50,978 nucleotides of DNA. Origin: a virus. Under the pieces are notes generated by a model. That model searched no databases. It saw nothing but the letters and a program-made list of their open reading frames with translations, and was not told where the DNA came from. Positions 25,410 through 32,677 of the stretch are shown here, one piece after another. The DNA is taken from positions 1 through 50,978 of IMG/VR virus record IMGVR_UViG_3300023223_000589. The stretch is one strand, 5' to 3'. Positions within the stretch are counted from its first letter, which is position 1. The number at the start of each line of letters is the position of its first letter. The translations under genes and the position numbers were made by a program.

Positions 25410-25757
25410 ATGAAAGATATGATTTGGGAATTCGCCCAGAGTGACCCGGGCCTAATGCTAATTGGTACGTTGATTTTATTTGTTATAAATTTCATCTATA
25501 AATCAAAACCAGGTTGGGCAAAATACGAAGGTTGGATGATTCAAGCCGCAAAACAGGCAGAGAAGTGGATACCAAACGACACGGACAACGAAATTTTGAG
25601 CAAGGCCGATAAGGCTTTAGATATTTTTATCAAATCTTATACTAAAGCCAAGGGCAAAGCCCCAGGTAAACGGCTTGTTAATGAGGTGGTACAGGGATTC
25701 TCCATCGTTCATGACAAGTTGGAGCAAAACGGAACCTTATCTAAAAAGAAAAAATAG
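25410..25757 (+). CDS. LLH-like holin candidate
   Basis: 115 aa. A hydrophobic segment (LMLIGTLILFVINFIYK, residues about 15-31) is followed by KYEGWMIQAAKQAEKWIPNDTDNEIL and a helical tail ending in KKKK. This resembles LLH-family phage holins, which have an N-terminal membrane segment and a soluble helical part. AGGAG precedes the ATG. Probably part of the lysis cassette. Confidence 0.6.
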   Translation: MKDMIWEFAQSDPGLMLIGTLILFVINFIYKSKPGWAKYEGWMIQAAKQAEKWIPNDTDNEILSKADKALDIFIKSYTKAKGKAPGKRLVNEVVQGFSIVHDKLEQNGTLSKKKK

Positions 25758-26110
25758 TGTATACATTTTTAGCAAAGCTGATTGTTGAAATTTTAAAGGC
25801 ATTTGTACCCGCTATTTTGGAAAGTTCAAAAGACCAATACACGGTTGCCGTTCCGAGAAATGAACTTAAAAAACGCCTTGACAATGCCATTCTTGAAAAG
25901 TGGGGCAAATTCATTGTTTTAATATCCTTAATTACTTTAACGGGATGTTTTGATAGGGCGGTGTATGTGCCGGATGGAACCCCCGTAAAGCTTGCTGAGA
26001 CTGTAAAGGGCGTAAAGGTATGGGTTATGACCGCTTCCGGCCCTAAAAAAGTTACTATGGATCTACCAGAGGGGCATTTCGTTCTATCTGATCCTCAACA
26101 TTCTGAATAG
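25757..26110 (+). CDS. Membrane-associated lipoprotein-like lysis-region protein
   Basis: 117 aa starting GTG 25757, overlapping the previous stop. Residues 1-50 look like a separate small phage protein (LAKLIVEILKAFVPAILESSKD). Residues 52-64 are hydrophobic and end LTGC, a lipobox with C64. After it comes VYVPDGTPVKLAETVKGVKVWV, typical of small phage lipoproteins in this region. Such lipoproteins normally start just before the hydrophobic part; no in-frame ATG, GTG or TTG exists there, so the two appear fused. Role could be spanin-like. Confidence 0.55.
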   Translation: MYTFLAKLIVEILKAFVPAILESSKDQYTVAVPRNELKKRLDNAILEKWGKFIVLISLITLTGCFDRAVYVPDGTPVKLAETVKGVKVWVMTASGPKKVTMDLPEGHFVLSDPQHSE

Positions 26111-26148
26111 GTGAATTTTTGATAATCTTCTCCTAAGAAGGAGGGGCG

Positions 26149-26205
26149 TTGATAGCTCTGGTTATTGGCGCTCTTTTTATTTATAATAAATTTAAGCAAC
26201 TGTGA
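26149..26205 (+). CDS. Possible 18-aa membrane peptide
   Basis: TTG 26149 follows a strong AAGGAGGGG (26138-26146) and opens a short frame, MIALVIGALFIYNKFKQL, ending TGA 26203-26205. It would be a single membrane segment with a basic end. The ribosome-binding site overlaps a small CTCCT/AGGAG hairpin (26129-26142) that could hide it. It could equally be a leader peptide for the downstream attenuator-like structure, or chance. Confidence 0.3.
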   Translation: MIALVIGALFIYNKFKQL

Positions 26206-26250
26206 TAATGACATTGGGTCAATCGATACATAGATTCTATCTCAGTTGCT
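26195..26250 (+). promoter_or_regulatory. Long stem in the leader of the recombination operon
   Basis: AGCAACTG (26195-26202) and GATA (26204-26207) pair with TATC (26238-26241) and CAGTTGCT (26243-26250), a 12-bp stem with one T-T mismatch around a 30-nt loop. A terminator follows ten bases later. The order stem-then-terminator suggests conditional read-through into the recombination genes. No known riboswitch is recognised. Confidence 0.5.
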
Positions 26251-26260
26251 GGAGTAGATA

Positions 26261-26296
26261 GGGTAGTCATTTCCCAAGGGTGACTACCCGCTTTTT
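26261..26296 (+). terminator. Rho-independent terminator before the recombination genes
   Basis: GGGTAGTCA (26261-26269) pairs perfectly with TGACTACCC (26281-26289), followed by GCTTTTT. It ends the putative lysis operon. The ribosome-binding site of the next gene starts at once after the T-run, so any transcript of that gene must cross this terminator. Confidence 0.85.
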
Positions 26297-26313
26297 AGGA
26301 GATGGGAATAAAA

Positions 26314-27603
26314 ATGTCAGAAAATACACAGCTTCCAGAGAAGTCAGCACTTCCACCGTTTGAATTAACGGTTCCAAAAACAAATGTTACTCAGGAGGCT
26401 ATAAATGCCCTTCAGGAGAAGTATAAAAATCTCCCTGATGTAACTGATGAAGGTGGGCTAGACAAGCTCAGAAAGGGCCGGAAAGAGGTCAAGGATGTGC
26501 GCCTTGGCGCTAAGGACTATTGTGACGAAATCAAAGCGCAAATTAAAGATATTAAAACCAGTATTGACGATGCTTACATGGAACAGGTTGATAAACCAAT
26601 CCGAGAAATTGAAAATCGTATCGATAAAAAAATCAAAGCTGAAGAAGAACGCTTAAAGAAAATAGCGGCAGAGAAAAAGCGTAAGGCTGAAGAAAAGCGT
26701 AAAAAAATTGATGAAAAAATAGCGTCAATTAAGGATATTTCATTTTATTCAATCATCAATGTTAAAGTTAAAGATTTGGAAGAACACATTAGGCGCCTGG
26801 AAGAAGAGGTTGCGGATGGTGATTTTTGGGATGATCGTTTGTCGGAATATGAATTTGCCAAAGAATTGACCATTGAAAAGCTGGAGAATCTAAAGAAAGA
26901 CGTTGTAAAACGTGATGAAGAAAATGCCAAGGCTGCAGAGCGTGAGGCTGAATTACTTGAGGAAAAGCGTGTTTTAGACATTAAGACCAAGTTGAAAGAT
27001 TTTGATCAGTACATAGTTGAAGCGGTCAGAGCTAAAACTTTAAATCAACTGCAAGATGTTTATGACAATGTTGAGAAAATGGAAATTAGCAAGGCTGTTT
27101 TTGAAGAGTTTTTTGATGAGGCAATCAACACCCGCCGTGAAACACTCGAAGAAGTGGGCCAAATACTTCAAAATATGAAGGATAAAATCAAAGCTGACAA
27201 TGAAGCCAAGGTTGAAAAGGAGAAGGCCGATAAGGAGAAGGTGGATTTAAAGAAAAAGGCTGATGATCTCAAGAAAAAAGAGGATGATTTAAAGAAAAAA
27301 GAATTGGAAATTGAGAAAAAAGAAAAAGAAGGTTTGCTTGGTACAAATGTTACCAAAAATGATATACCAAAAACAAAACCTAATGTTATTAAAAGTAAAA
27401 CCGAAGTAGTTAAGCCTCCCAAGCAAAGGACGTCAGCCCCAGCCCCCATAAAAGAAGACACGGATAAAATAAAACAAACCCCAGAACAAGAATGTTATAA
27501 ATATTTATATGATCTATTTGACGAATCAACCGCCGCTATTTTCTTTGAACAATTAACCGCTGGAAATATCCCTCATATTAAAGCTGTATGGCTAGATGAT
27601 TAG
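26314..27603 (+). CDS. DUF1351-like coiled-coil protein of the recombination operon
   Basis: 429 aa from ATG 26314. An ATG at 26302 is in frame, but AGGAG (26297-26301) abuts it, so the later start is preferred. Residues about 80-340 are almost pure charged coiled coil (KKIKAEEERLKK, KKADDLKKKEDDLKKK). A flexible Pro/Lys linker and a compact C-terminal 45-residue part follow. DUF1351-type proteins stand before RecE/RecT-like genes in many phages. Its role is probably accessory to recombination. Confidence 0.6.
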   Translation: MSENTQLPEKSALPPFELTVPKTNVTQEAINALQEKYKNLPDVTDEGGLDKLRKGRKEVKDVRLGAKDYCDEIKAQIKDIKTSIDDAYMEQVDKPIREIENRIDKKIKAEEERLKKIAAEKKRKAEEKRKKIDEKIASIKDISFYSIINVKVKDLEEHIRRLEEEVADGDFWDDRLSEYEFAKELTIEKLENLKKDVVKRDEENAKAAEREAELLEEKRVLDIKTKLKDFDQYIVEAVRAKTLNQLQDVYDNVEKMEISKAVFEEFFDEAINTRRETLEEVGQILQNMKDKIKADNEAKVEKEKADKEKVDLKKKADDLKKKEDDLKKKELEIEKKEKEGLLGTNVTKNDIPKTKPNVIKSKTEVVKPPKQRTSAPAPIKEDTDKIKQTPEQECYKYLYDLFDESTAAIFFEQLTAGNIPHIKAVWLDD

Positions 27604-28426
27604 GGAAGTATACGAATTAGCCAAAGATAAATTGATTGATGAGCCTTTTTCCGAGTACAACAAAAAGCGCTCAGAGTTTCTTTCTAGCACCGCTTTAAAG
27701 ACATTTATCACTGAATCCCCTTGTGATTATAAGTATCAACTTGACAATCCAGAGGGCGACAAGCTTGTGTATCTGCAGGGTAGGGCCTTTCATTGTTATT
27801 TTTTAGAAGGTGTGATTGCAATGGATCGGGATTTTGTTATTGGTGGCCCAAAAGATAGAAACGGTAAAGAATACGGTTTTAAATCTAAGGAATTCAAAAA
27901 AGAATCGGCCAAGGCTTTGAAAGAGACGGGAAAGCAATTAATCACTTTTGATATTTTCAATCTTGTAAAAGATATGACCAAAGCGGCTATGAAAAACCCA
28001 GACGTAGCGAAGGTTATGGAAGAGGGGGTTTGTGAGAGAACGGCCAGGGCTGAATATTGTGGTGTTCCTTCGCAAATAAGGGTAGATTGGCTGAACCCGG
28101 CGACCCTCTTAGCCGACCTTAAATCATGCGCCGATTTGAAACAATTCAAACGTGATGTTTTCTATAAATTCGGCTATCTTTATTCGTCGTCTTTTTATCA
28201 GTCTGTCTTTAAAGAATATTTAGGTGTGACTGATTATGATTTTGTACCGTTTAGCTTTATTGCAGTTGAAAAAAAGAAGCCCCATAAGTCAGCGGTTTTT
28301 GAAGTCTCCAGGGAGCGTTTAGAGGAACACCGTAAAAAAAATGAAGATGCTTTATATGAACTAAAACAATGTAAAAAAAATGATGTTTGGCCTACAGGTT
28401 TCGAGGGGTTGCAAACACTAGAATAG
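27596..28426 (+). CDS. RecE-like exonuclease (PDDEXK family)
   Basis: 276 aa. GRAFHCYFLEG (62-72), IRVDW (161-165) and LADLKS (172-177, D174 and K176) fit the active-site order of the exonuclease VIII/RecE C-terminal domain (DUF3799 type). This exonuclease chews the 5' strand of duplex ends to leave single strands for the annealing partner. It starts 8 bp before the preceding stop and is followed by the RecT-like gene. Confidence 0.8.
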   Translation: MIREVYELAKDKLIDEPFSEYNKKRSEFLSSTALKTFITESPCDYKYQLDNPEGDKLVYLQGRAFHCYFLEGVIAMDRDFVIGGPKDRNGKEYGFKSKEFKKESAKALKETGKQLITFDIFNLVKDMTKAAMKNPDVAKVMEEGVCERTARAEYCGVPSQIRVDWLNPATLLADLKSCADLKQFKRDVFYKFGYLYSSSFYQSVFKEYLGVTDYDFVPFSFIAVEKKKPHKSAVFEVSRERLEEHRKKNEDALYELKQCKKNDVWPTGFEGLQTLE

Positions 28427-28436
28427 AAAGGTCTGT

Positions 28437-29141
28437 ATGACAGAATCAAAAAACGAAGTGGCTTTATGTGGGTTAAAGCCGAATCAAATAGAAGAGATTG
28501 AAAACGTTTCTAAAAATTATCAATTATCGGCGATAAATGCGGGGTCTGCTTTTAAAAGGGCTATGTGTATCGCTCAGGGAATTTCAAAACTTGAAAAGAT
28601 TATCACAGATGAAGTTATGGAACCGATTATGTACCTTAAAGGCCATAAATTGGGCTTTAGAACAGATGAGGAATCCCGTAAAAAATCCTACAAGCTATCC
28701 GAAGTAAAAAAATGTTTTATTGAAGCCACTTTAAGAGGTTTGAGCCCGGCGGGTAACGAGTGGAATATTATTGCCGGGAATCAATACACCACCCGTGAAG
28801 GCTACACAGCTTTATTACAAAAACTACCAGGCTTCACAGATTTTATTTATGATTTGGGAGTTCCTAAGCTTGATAAAGAAGTAGGTCATCAAGTGGTTGA
28901 TTTTTGGGCTAAGTGGAGAATGAACGGCACCGAACAAGAATTAAAGGGTCGTATACCCCTAATTTCACACGGTAGCACTTCAGTCGATGCTTTGTTAGGT
29001 AAGGCGGAAAGAAAGCTTAAATATAGGGTGCATTCCACCGCTACAGGGTCACAGATACTTGAAGAGGACGAAAGAGATGGCAGTGATTTTAAACTTCAAT
29101 CCGCAGCCAAGTCAATAACAGCTCAGAACATGGAGAAATAG
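28437..29141 (+). CDS. RecT-like single-strand annealing protein
   Basis: 234 aa. The central motif ATLRGLSPAGNEWNIIAGNQ and YTTREGYTALLQK is the kind found in RecT/Erf-type phage recombinases. Placed directly after the exonuclease and before SSB, it completes a Red-like system that anneals single strands and can resolve concatemers. An AAAGG site 6 bp upstream supports ATG 28437. Confidence 0.75.
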   Translation: MTESKNEVALCGLKPNQIEEIENVSKNYQLSAINAGSAFKRAMCIAQGISKLEKIITDEVMEPIMYLKGHKLGFRTDEESRKKSYKLSEVKKCFIEATLRGLSPAGNEWNIIAGNQYTTREGYTALLQKLPGFTDFIYDLGVPKLDKEVGHQVVDFWAKWRMNGTEQELKGRIPLISHGSTSVDALLGKAERKLKYRVHSTATGSQILEEDERDGSDFKLQSAAKSITAQNMEK

Positions 29142-29145
29142 GGCC

Positions 29146-29526
29146 ATGTCTTACAATAAAACAATTTCAGAAGGCCGCATGACCCGTGATCCTGAACTTG
29201 GACACACCGCAACCAAAACCCCGTATTGCAATTATGATATCGCCATGGATGACGGCTTTGGTAAAAACAAAAAAACCACCTATATAACCGTGACTTCCTG
29301 GGGTAAACAGGCTGAATTTGTAGCCAAAAGCTTCAAAAAAGGCGATGGAATATTAGTAGAGGGCAGACTATCGCAAGACCAATGGCCAGATAAAGTAACG
29401 GGAAAGACCAGGTATAGACACAGAATCACAGCGGAAAAAGTACAGTTCCCCGTGGGTTCAAAGAAACACGACTACAGCAACGAAGAAGAAACAGGGCAAG
29501 AAGAAGCAACACCGCCGAGCTGGTAG
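29146..29526 (+). CDS. ssb: Single-stranded DNA-binding protein
   Basis: 126 aa with the OB-fold pattern of bacterial SSB: EGRMTRDPEL, YITVTSWGKQAEFVAKSFKKGDGILVEGRL, then RYRHRITAEKV. The C-terminal tail is short and acidic, but ends PPSW rather than the usual DDDIPF, so partner docking may differ. It protects single strands during recombination and replication. Confidence 0.9.
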   Translation: MSYNKTISEGRMTRDPELGHTATKTPYCNYDIAMDDGFGKNKKTTYITVTSWGKQAEFVAKSFKKGDGILVEGRLSQDQWPDKVTGKTRYRHRITAEKVQFPVGSKKHDYSNEEETGQEEATPPSW

Positions 29527-29576
29527 ATAATTGGAAAAACTCGGCGGAATACCCCTTTGAGATGAAAAAAGTTAAG

Positions 29577-29607
29577 GCCCTAGAGAAAAACTTTAGGGCT
29601 TTTTTTA
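29577..29607 (+). terminator. Rho-independent terminator after ssb
   Basis: GCCCTAGAG (29577-29585) pairs with CTTTAGGGC (29591-29599), with one G-T pair and a 5-nt loop, followed by seven or more T residues. It ends the recombination operon. Confidence 0.88.
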
Positions 29608-29612
29608 ATTTA

Positions 29613-29628
29613 CTATAAAATATTACAG
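29613..29628 (-). promoter_or_regulatory. Copy of the recurring operator (inverted)
   Basis: CTATAAAATATTACAG is the reverse complement of CTGTAATATTTTATAG, the operator consensus seen at 629, 30062, 41537, 41553, 43709 and 46401. It stands just after the ssb terminator and upstream of the gene at 29690. No good -10 is seen on the plus strand at the usual distance. Confidence 0.55.
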
Positions 29629-29689
29629 GTCCATTTACTTTGAATGGATTACGCATTAAAATAGGTTAGAGATAAAGGAGGTGGGAGAG

Positions 29690-30040
29690 ATGGCCACATT
29701 AGATTTAAAGACGACTAAAAGTAAGGTTGAATGGTGCCTTATAAACAGGAAGGGCACACGGGGCGACGATATGATTCTAGCTCTGACACTTTGGAAGAAC
29801 TTTCATAGATCGGATTTTGAGAATTTACTCAAAATAAGTTTAACCGCATTAGAAATTGATTTACCTCGATTGTTGCAAGAAAAATCGACCGGCAACATGG
29901 GGAAACTACCCTCATTTGAATCATGCCGTAGGCTCCGGCAAAAATTTAACGAAAACGGACAATATTTACCAGATGACGAAACAGTACTAAAGAGAAGGGG
30001 CAAGATATCCGAAGTTAGAGACTATGTACAAAAAGAATGA
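29690..30040 (+). CDS. Hypothetical early protein, 116 aa
   Basis: ATG 29690 lies 8 bp after a strong AAGGAGG, so I prefer it to the in-frame GTG 29681. The protein is soluble and helical with RKGTRGDDMILALTLWKNFH and DYVQKE at the end. It stands alone between two operator copies. I do not recognise a family with confidence; a role in replication or host takeover is possible but not shown. Confidence 0.6.
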   Translation: MATLDLKTTKSKVEWCLINRKGTRGDDMILALTLWKNFHRSDFENLLKISLTALEIDLPRLLQEKSTGNMGKLPSFESCRRLRQKFNENGQYLPDDETVLKRRGKISEVRDYVQKE

Positions 30041-30061
30041 TTAAAAAAATTTAAAATAGTC

Positions 30062-30090
30062 CTGTAAAATATTACAGTATCTTGTATAAT
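30062..30090 (+). promoter_or_regulatory. Promoter with recurring operator
   Basis: The near-palindrome CTGTAAAATATTACAG at 30062-30077 overlaps the -35 position, with TATAAT at 30085-30090. A leader TTATTGAAAGTGAAAGGA (30095-30112) follows, shared in part with the leaders at 43743, 46060, 46436 and 48526. It would start the small-gene operon that begins at 30117. Confidence 0.65.
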
Positions 30091-30116
30091 AGACTTATTG
30101 AAAGTGAAAGGAAAAC

Positions 30117-30296
30117 ATGAAAATCATAACATTTATAACGCCGGCACAAGAACGCCACACATGCCCCGAAGACCATTTAGATATTTTAGCTCTTGAGAAA
30201 TATAAGCAAGCTGATAATGGGACTTATGTGCCTGGTCCTGATTTAGAAAACTACGAGGCCGGAAAGTGGCCTTTGGCAATTGTTGGAGGAATATAA
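30117..30296 (+). CDS. Small hypothetical protein, 59 aa
   Basis: ATG 30117 after AAAGGAAAAC, directly downstream of the promoter. A soluble protein with ITFITPAQERHTCPEDH near the start and tryptophan-proline near the end. Its last codons contain the GGAGG that serves the next gene. No family recognised. Confidence 0.6.
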   Translation: MKIITFITPAQERHTCPEDHLDILALEKYKQADNGTYVPGPDLENYEAGKWPLAIVGGI

Positions 30297-30297
30297 A

Positions 30298-30675
30298 TTG
30301 AAATCTGAAATAGACGGAACTTGTGATAACTGTGATTCATCAACAAAGGTTAGCGAGGTACGTTTAGACACCGGAGATAATAGTAAAAAACAGGATTTAT
30401 GTGAATACTGTGTAAATATGGATGAGCCGGAATCCGTACCGTCTAGAGATTTATCAAGAATGATGAATGTTTTAGAGGCAAGGTTATCAGTGCGAAATGC
30501 CTCAAAAGAATTAATTAGTGAAAACGAGGCGTTGAAATTAAAAATAGGTTCACATATAACTTTGTTAGGTGACATAAAGTCAGAGGTAGCAGCAAACGCA
30601 AATAAAGGGCTTACTAAAAAAGATAATCAATTAAATAATGTTTATAAATTAACTGAGAAAGGTTTGAAAATATGA
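30298..30675 (+). CDS. Zinc-ribbon coiled-coil protein
   Basis: TTG 30298 lies 9 bp after GGAGG, a better start than the upstream in-frame TTG 30280. 125 aa with CDNC near the start and CEYC about 25 residues later, a likely Zn site, followed by a helical stretch (LEARLSVRNASKELISENEALKLKI). It may bind DNA or protein; function unknown. Confidence 0.6.
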   Translation: MKSEIDGTCDNCDSSTKVSEVRLDTGDNSKKQDLCEYCVNMDEPESVPSRDLSRMMNVLEARLSVRNASKELISENEALKLKIGSHITLLGDIKSEVAANANKGLTKKDNQLNNVYKLTEKGLKI

Positions 30676-30773
30676 ATAAGAATAAATATATAACTATAGC
30701 CATGGTCGCATTGTTTGTGGCCGTGTTTTTATTGATGAAAAATTGTAACACCGTTCCACCGATGGGATATTAG
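30672..30773 (+). CDS. 33-aa membrane protein
   Basis: ATG 30672 overlaps the previous stop. A single membrane segment (ITIAMVALFVAVFLLM) after a basic start, then NCNTVPPMGY. The cysteine after the segment could be a weak lipobox, as in Rz1-type lipoproteins, but the -3 to -1 residues do not fit well. Confidence 0.5.
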   Translation: MNKNKYITIAMVALFVAVFLLMKNCNTVPPMGY

Positions 30774-30774
30774 A

Positions 30775-30945
30775 ATGATAAAGATTGGACCGTTTAGGCT
30801 TGGGGAAAATTACGTTATGTGTCTTGAATGTGGCACCGGGTTACATAGAGATATGTTTAATAATGATGATGAAGAAGGTTTTGATAAGGCAAAAACTGAG
30901 TTTGTTATGGGTCATATGAAGAAGTGTGAAGGTAAGGATGAATAA
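30775..30945 (+). CDS. Small Cys-containing protein, 56 aa
   Basis: ATG 30775 lies just after the preceding stop. Contains CLEC near residue 16, then H25, and a second HxxxC (HMKKC, H47 and C51) near the end, suggesting a small zinc finger. No family named. Confidence 0.5.
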   Translation: MIKIGPFRLGENYVMCLECGTGLHRDMFNNDDEEGFDKAKTEFVMGHMKKCEGKDE

Positions 30946-31018
30946 ACCCGAATCAATGACAGAAGCTAGTTCAAAAGCAATCGCAGCATTAACCGCTTGG
31001 GAGGTGATCAATGGATAA
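30938..31018 (+). CDS. Tiny protein, 26 aa
   Basis: ATG 30938 overlaps the end of the previous gene and the frame ends at TAA 31016-31018, just past the next ATG (31011). The peptide is helical and alanine-rich. Support is only the tight overlap chain, since GGAGG for the next gene lies inside it; it may be a spacer. Confidence 0.35.
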   Translation: MNKPESMTEASSKAIAALTAWEVING

Positions 31019-31172
31019 AGAACCAGAGAATAAGCCAAAGCCAACAATTGTTAAAATAATCATCAACAACTCAAAAATGGAAATGACATTTTACAAGGAT
31101 GATTCCGAGTTAGTCGAGACTACTATTGCATGGGTGACTAAGAAATTGAGGGCGGTGGTTGATAATGGATAA
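31011..31172 (+). CDS. Small hypothetical protein, 53 aa
   Basis: ATG 31011 has GGGAGG upstream. The protein has IVKIIINNSKMEMTFYKDD and a C-terminal helix (WVTKKLRAVVDNG), an alternating strand-helix pattern of a small soluble fold. Overlaps both neighbours. Family unknown. Confidence 0.55.
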   Translation: MDKEPENKPKPTIVKIIINNSKMEMTFYKDDSELVETTIAWVTKKLRAVVDNG

Positions 31173-31326
31173 GCCGAAATTGTGTGAAATATGTAACAAA
31201 CCAGATAAGCCCCTCTATGGTTTTAAGACCGATCTCAGATTGAATAGTAAGGTCAATAAATTGATATGTTCAGGCTGTGAGGGTGGATTGTATACAACGA
31301 GACAGGATATTGATTGTGAAGCCTAA
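31165..31326 (+). CDS. Small zinc-finger protein, 53 aa
   Basis: Overlaps the previous gene by 8 bp. Cysteines CEIC at residues 7-10 and CSGC at 35-38 make a C4 zinc ribbon, with a positively charged segment between. Possibly a DNA- or RNA-binding modulator; function not known. Confidence 0.55.
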   Translation: MDKPKLCEICNKPDKPLYGFKTDLRLNSKVNKLICSGCEGGLYTTRQDIDCEA

Positions 31327-31353
31327 AAGCAAGCCGTGGTGGAGATTTTGGAG

Positions 31354-31629
31354 ATGAAACGAACCTGTAATGGATGCGTAGCCCACAGGGTTTTACTTGA
31401 TTATCCCAATAGAGATGGATGCTCACTCGGCTACCACTATTTAACAACCCCTTATAAATCAAAGGAACACAAGGGATTCACGTTCTATAGGTTCAAGCCT
31501 TTAGAGGAATGCCCCAAGCCGAAAACGTGGAAGCAATTGGGCCAATGCGAAATAAAAAAATGGACCAAGAAACGTCAAGATGAATTGGAAAACCCAAAAA
31601 CAACCAACGAAGGAGATGATTGTGAGTGA
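31354..31629 (+). CDS. Hypothetical protein, 91 aa
   Basis: ATG 31354 lies 9 bp after GGTGGAG; the frame is open to GTG 31336. Begins KRTCNGCVAHRV, has DGCSLGY and ends in a basic helix with Trp residues. The Cys spacing hints at a metal site. A 13-codon W/R-rich frame overlaps its start region (31317-31358). Confidence 0.55.
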   Translation: MKRTCNGCVAHRVLLDYPNRDGCSLGYHYLTTPYKSKEHKGFTFYRFKPLEECPKPKTWKQLGQCEIKKWTKKRQDELENPKTTNEGDDCE

Positions 31630-31828
31630 TCAACCAAACGTAGACAGCTTAATTAGTCAACTACAAACCATACAAAGCAAGGGGATGATGGCACAAACTA
31701 TCTTGCGACAACAAATACCACCAACACCACAGGTAGACCAGTGGGTACATGAAATGTTTTTTGATTGGTTGCAAGAAGAAGTGGATAGCATAGTAGAAGC
31801 CTATAACAAAACCCCAACCGAGAATTGA
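31622..31828 (+). CDS. Small acidic protein, 68 aa
   Basis: GTG 31622 after AAGGAGATGATT gives MSDQPNVDSL; an upstream in-frame ATG 31580 lacks a better site. The protein has a Gln-rich centre, then DQWVHEMFFDWLQEEVDSIVEAY, an acidic aromatic helix of the sort used for binding host proteins. Function unknown. Confidence 0.55.
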   Translation: MSDQPNVDSLISQLQTIQSKGMMAQTILRQQIPPTPQVDQWVHEMFFDWLQEEVDSIVEAYNKTPTEN

Positions 31829-31840
31829 AAGGAGATTAGT

Positions 31841-31960
31841 GTGAGTGATAATAAACCAGTGCATGATTTTTCAGATTTACCAGCGCAGCACATAGTTAAC
31901 CCCCAGCAAAGTGAGTATGACAGAAAATTAGGGATTGTTACTTCTTGGGATCGATCATGA
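31841..31960 (+). CDS. Tiny protein, 39 aa
   Basis: GTG 31841 after AAAGGAGATTA. The N-terminus MSDNKPV resembles that of the previous gene product, and the stop overlaps the next ATG as ATGA. No motif seen. Confidence 0.5.
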   Translation: MSDNKPVHDFSDLPAQHIVNPQQSEYDRKLGIVTSWDRS

Positions 31961-32328
31961 AACCCAAATCAGAAGCCGAGCTTATACGATTTGCAGCAGT
32001 TGAGATTATGGGCTATATCTGGGTTGAATCTTTGAAGATGTACATCCCTCATGAAAATTCTAGTGCGCTGATAGATTGGTCGCCACTCTCAGACCCCGGA
32101 GCCTATCAGCTTGAACTTATTGAGGCTGCATTACCTAAAGAAATTGAAGTTAGATATGAGCGTCAATATTGGGATGATTCGATAATGGTTAAGGTGACAA
32201 TATTTAAACATGATCATTCTCTTTTATCTCAGCACCATATTATGAACCCAACAACAGCCCAAATCCGCCTCTGCAAGCTAACCTGTTTTGTCGAGGGTTT
32301 TGAGAAATATTTGGAGGTGAGTAGATGA
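31957..32328 (+). CDS. Phage ABA-sandwich-like protein
   Basis: 123 aa from ATG 31957 (ATGA overlap with the previous stop). The motif WSPLSDPGAYQLELIEAAL following AVEIMGYIWVE resembles the phage ABA sandwich domain, a small fold common in phage accessory regions with unknown role. Overlaps the next gene by ATGA. Confidence 0.55.
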   Translation: MKPKSEAELIRFAAVEIMGYIWVESLKMYIPHENSSALIDWSPLSDPGAYQLELIEAALPKEIEVRYERQYWDDSIMVKVTIFKHDHSLLSQHHIMNPTTAQIRLCKLTCFVEGFEKYLEVSR

Positions 32329-32513
32329 AAATCACTTTAACAAAAGATGAATTAAAATGGTTGAGTGGCGTAGTGGGCTATGAGCGTAACAGTTTAATGG
32401 AAAACTTAGACGGTGAAGCTAGAGGTGACTATGCCAGTGATCCAGAACATGAAAAAGAAGATAAGCACAATTACACTTTAGCCGTTTCGATAAGTAGAAA
32501 GCTAGGAAAATGA
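32325..32513 (+). CDS. Small hypothetical protein, 62 aa
   Basis: ATG 32325 overlaps the previous stop (ATGA) and has GGAGG upstream. The N-terminus KITLTKDELKWLSGVV looks like a short strand-helix; the rest is acidic. Ends in ATGA with the next start. Family unknown. Confidence 0.5.
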   Translation: MKITLTKDELKWLSGVVGYERNSLMENLDGEARGDYASDPEHEKEDKHNYTLAVSISRKLGK

Positions 32514-32677
32514 CCCCGCACCAACCCCTAAAACTCTCTAAATTAACAGATCAAGAACTTGTTGAAAAATGTTATGGATATACATTGATAGATGGTGTTT
32601 TTTGGAAACTAGATTATGAGGCAAGGCCTTGGTATTCAATTGACCGTAAAGCTGTGGAGGATTCTTTAAATGAATAG
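32510..32677 (+). CDS. Small hypothetical protein, 55 aa
   Basis: ATG 32510 (ATGA overlap) with AGGA upstream. Contains YTLIDGVFWKLDYEARPWYSIDRK, aromatic-rich and likely folded. The C-terminus overlaps the start of the next gene. No family recognised. Confidence 0.5.
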   Translation: MTPHQPLKLSKLTDQELVEKCYGYTLIDGVFWKLDYEARPWYSIDRKAVEDSLNE

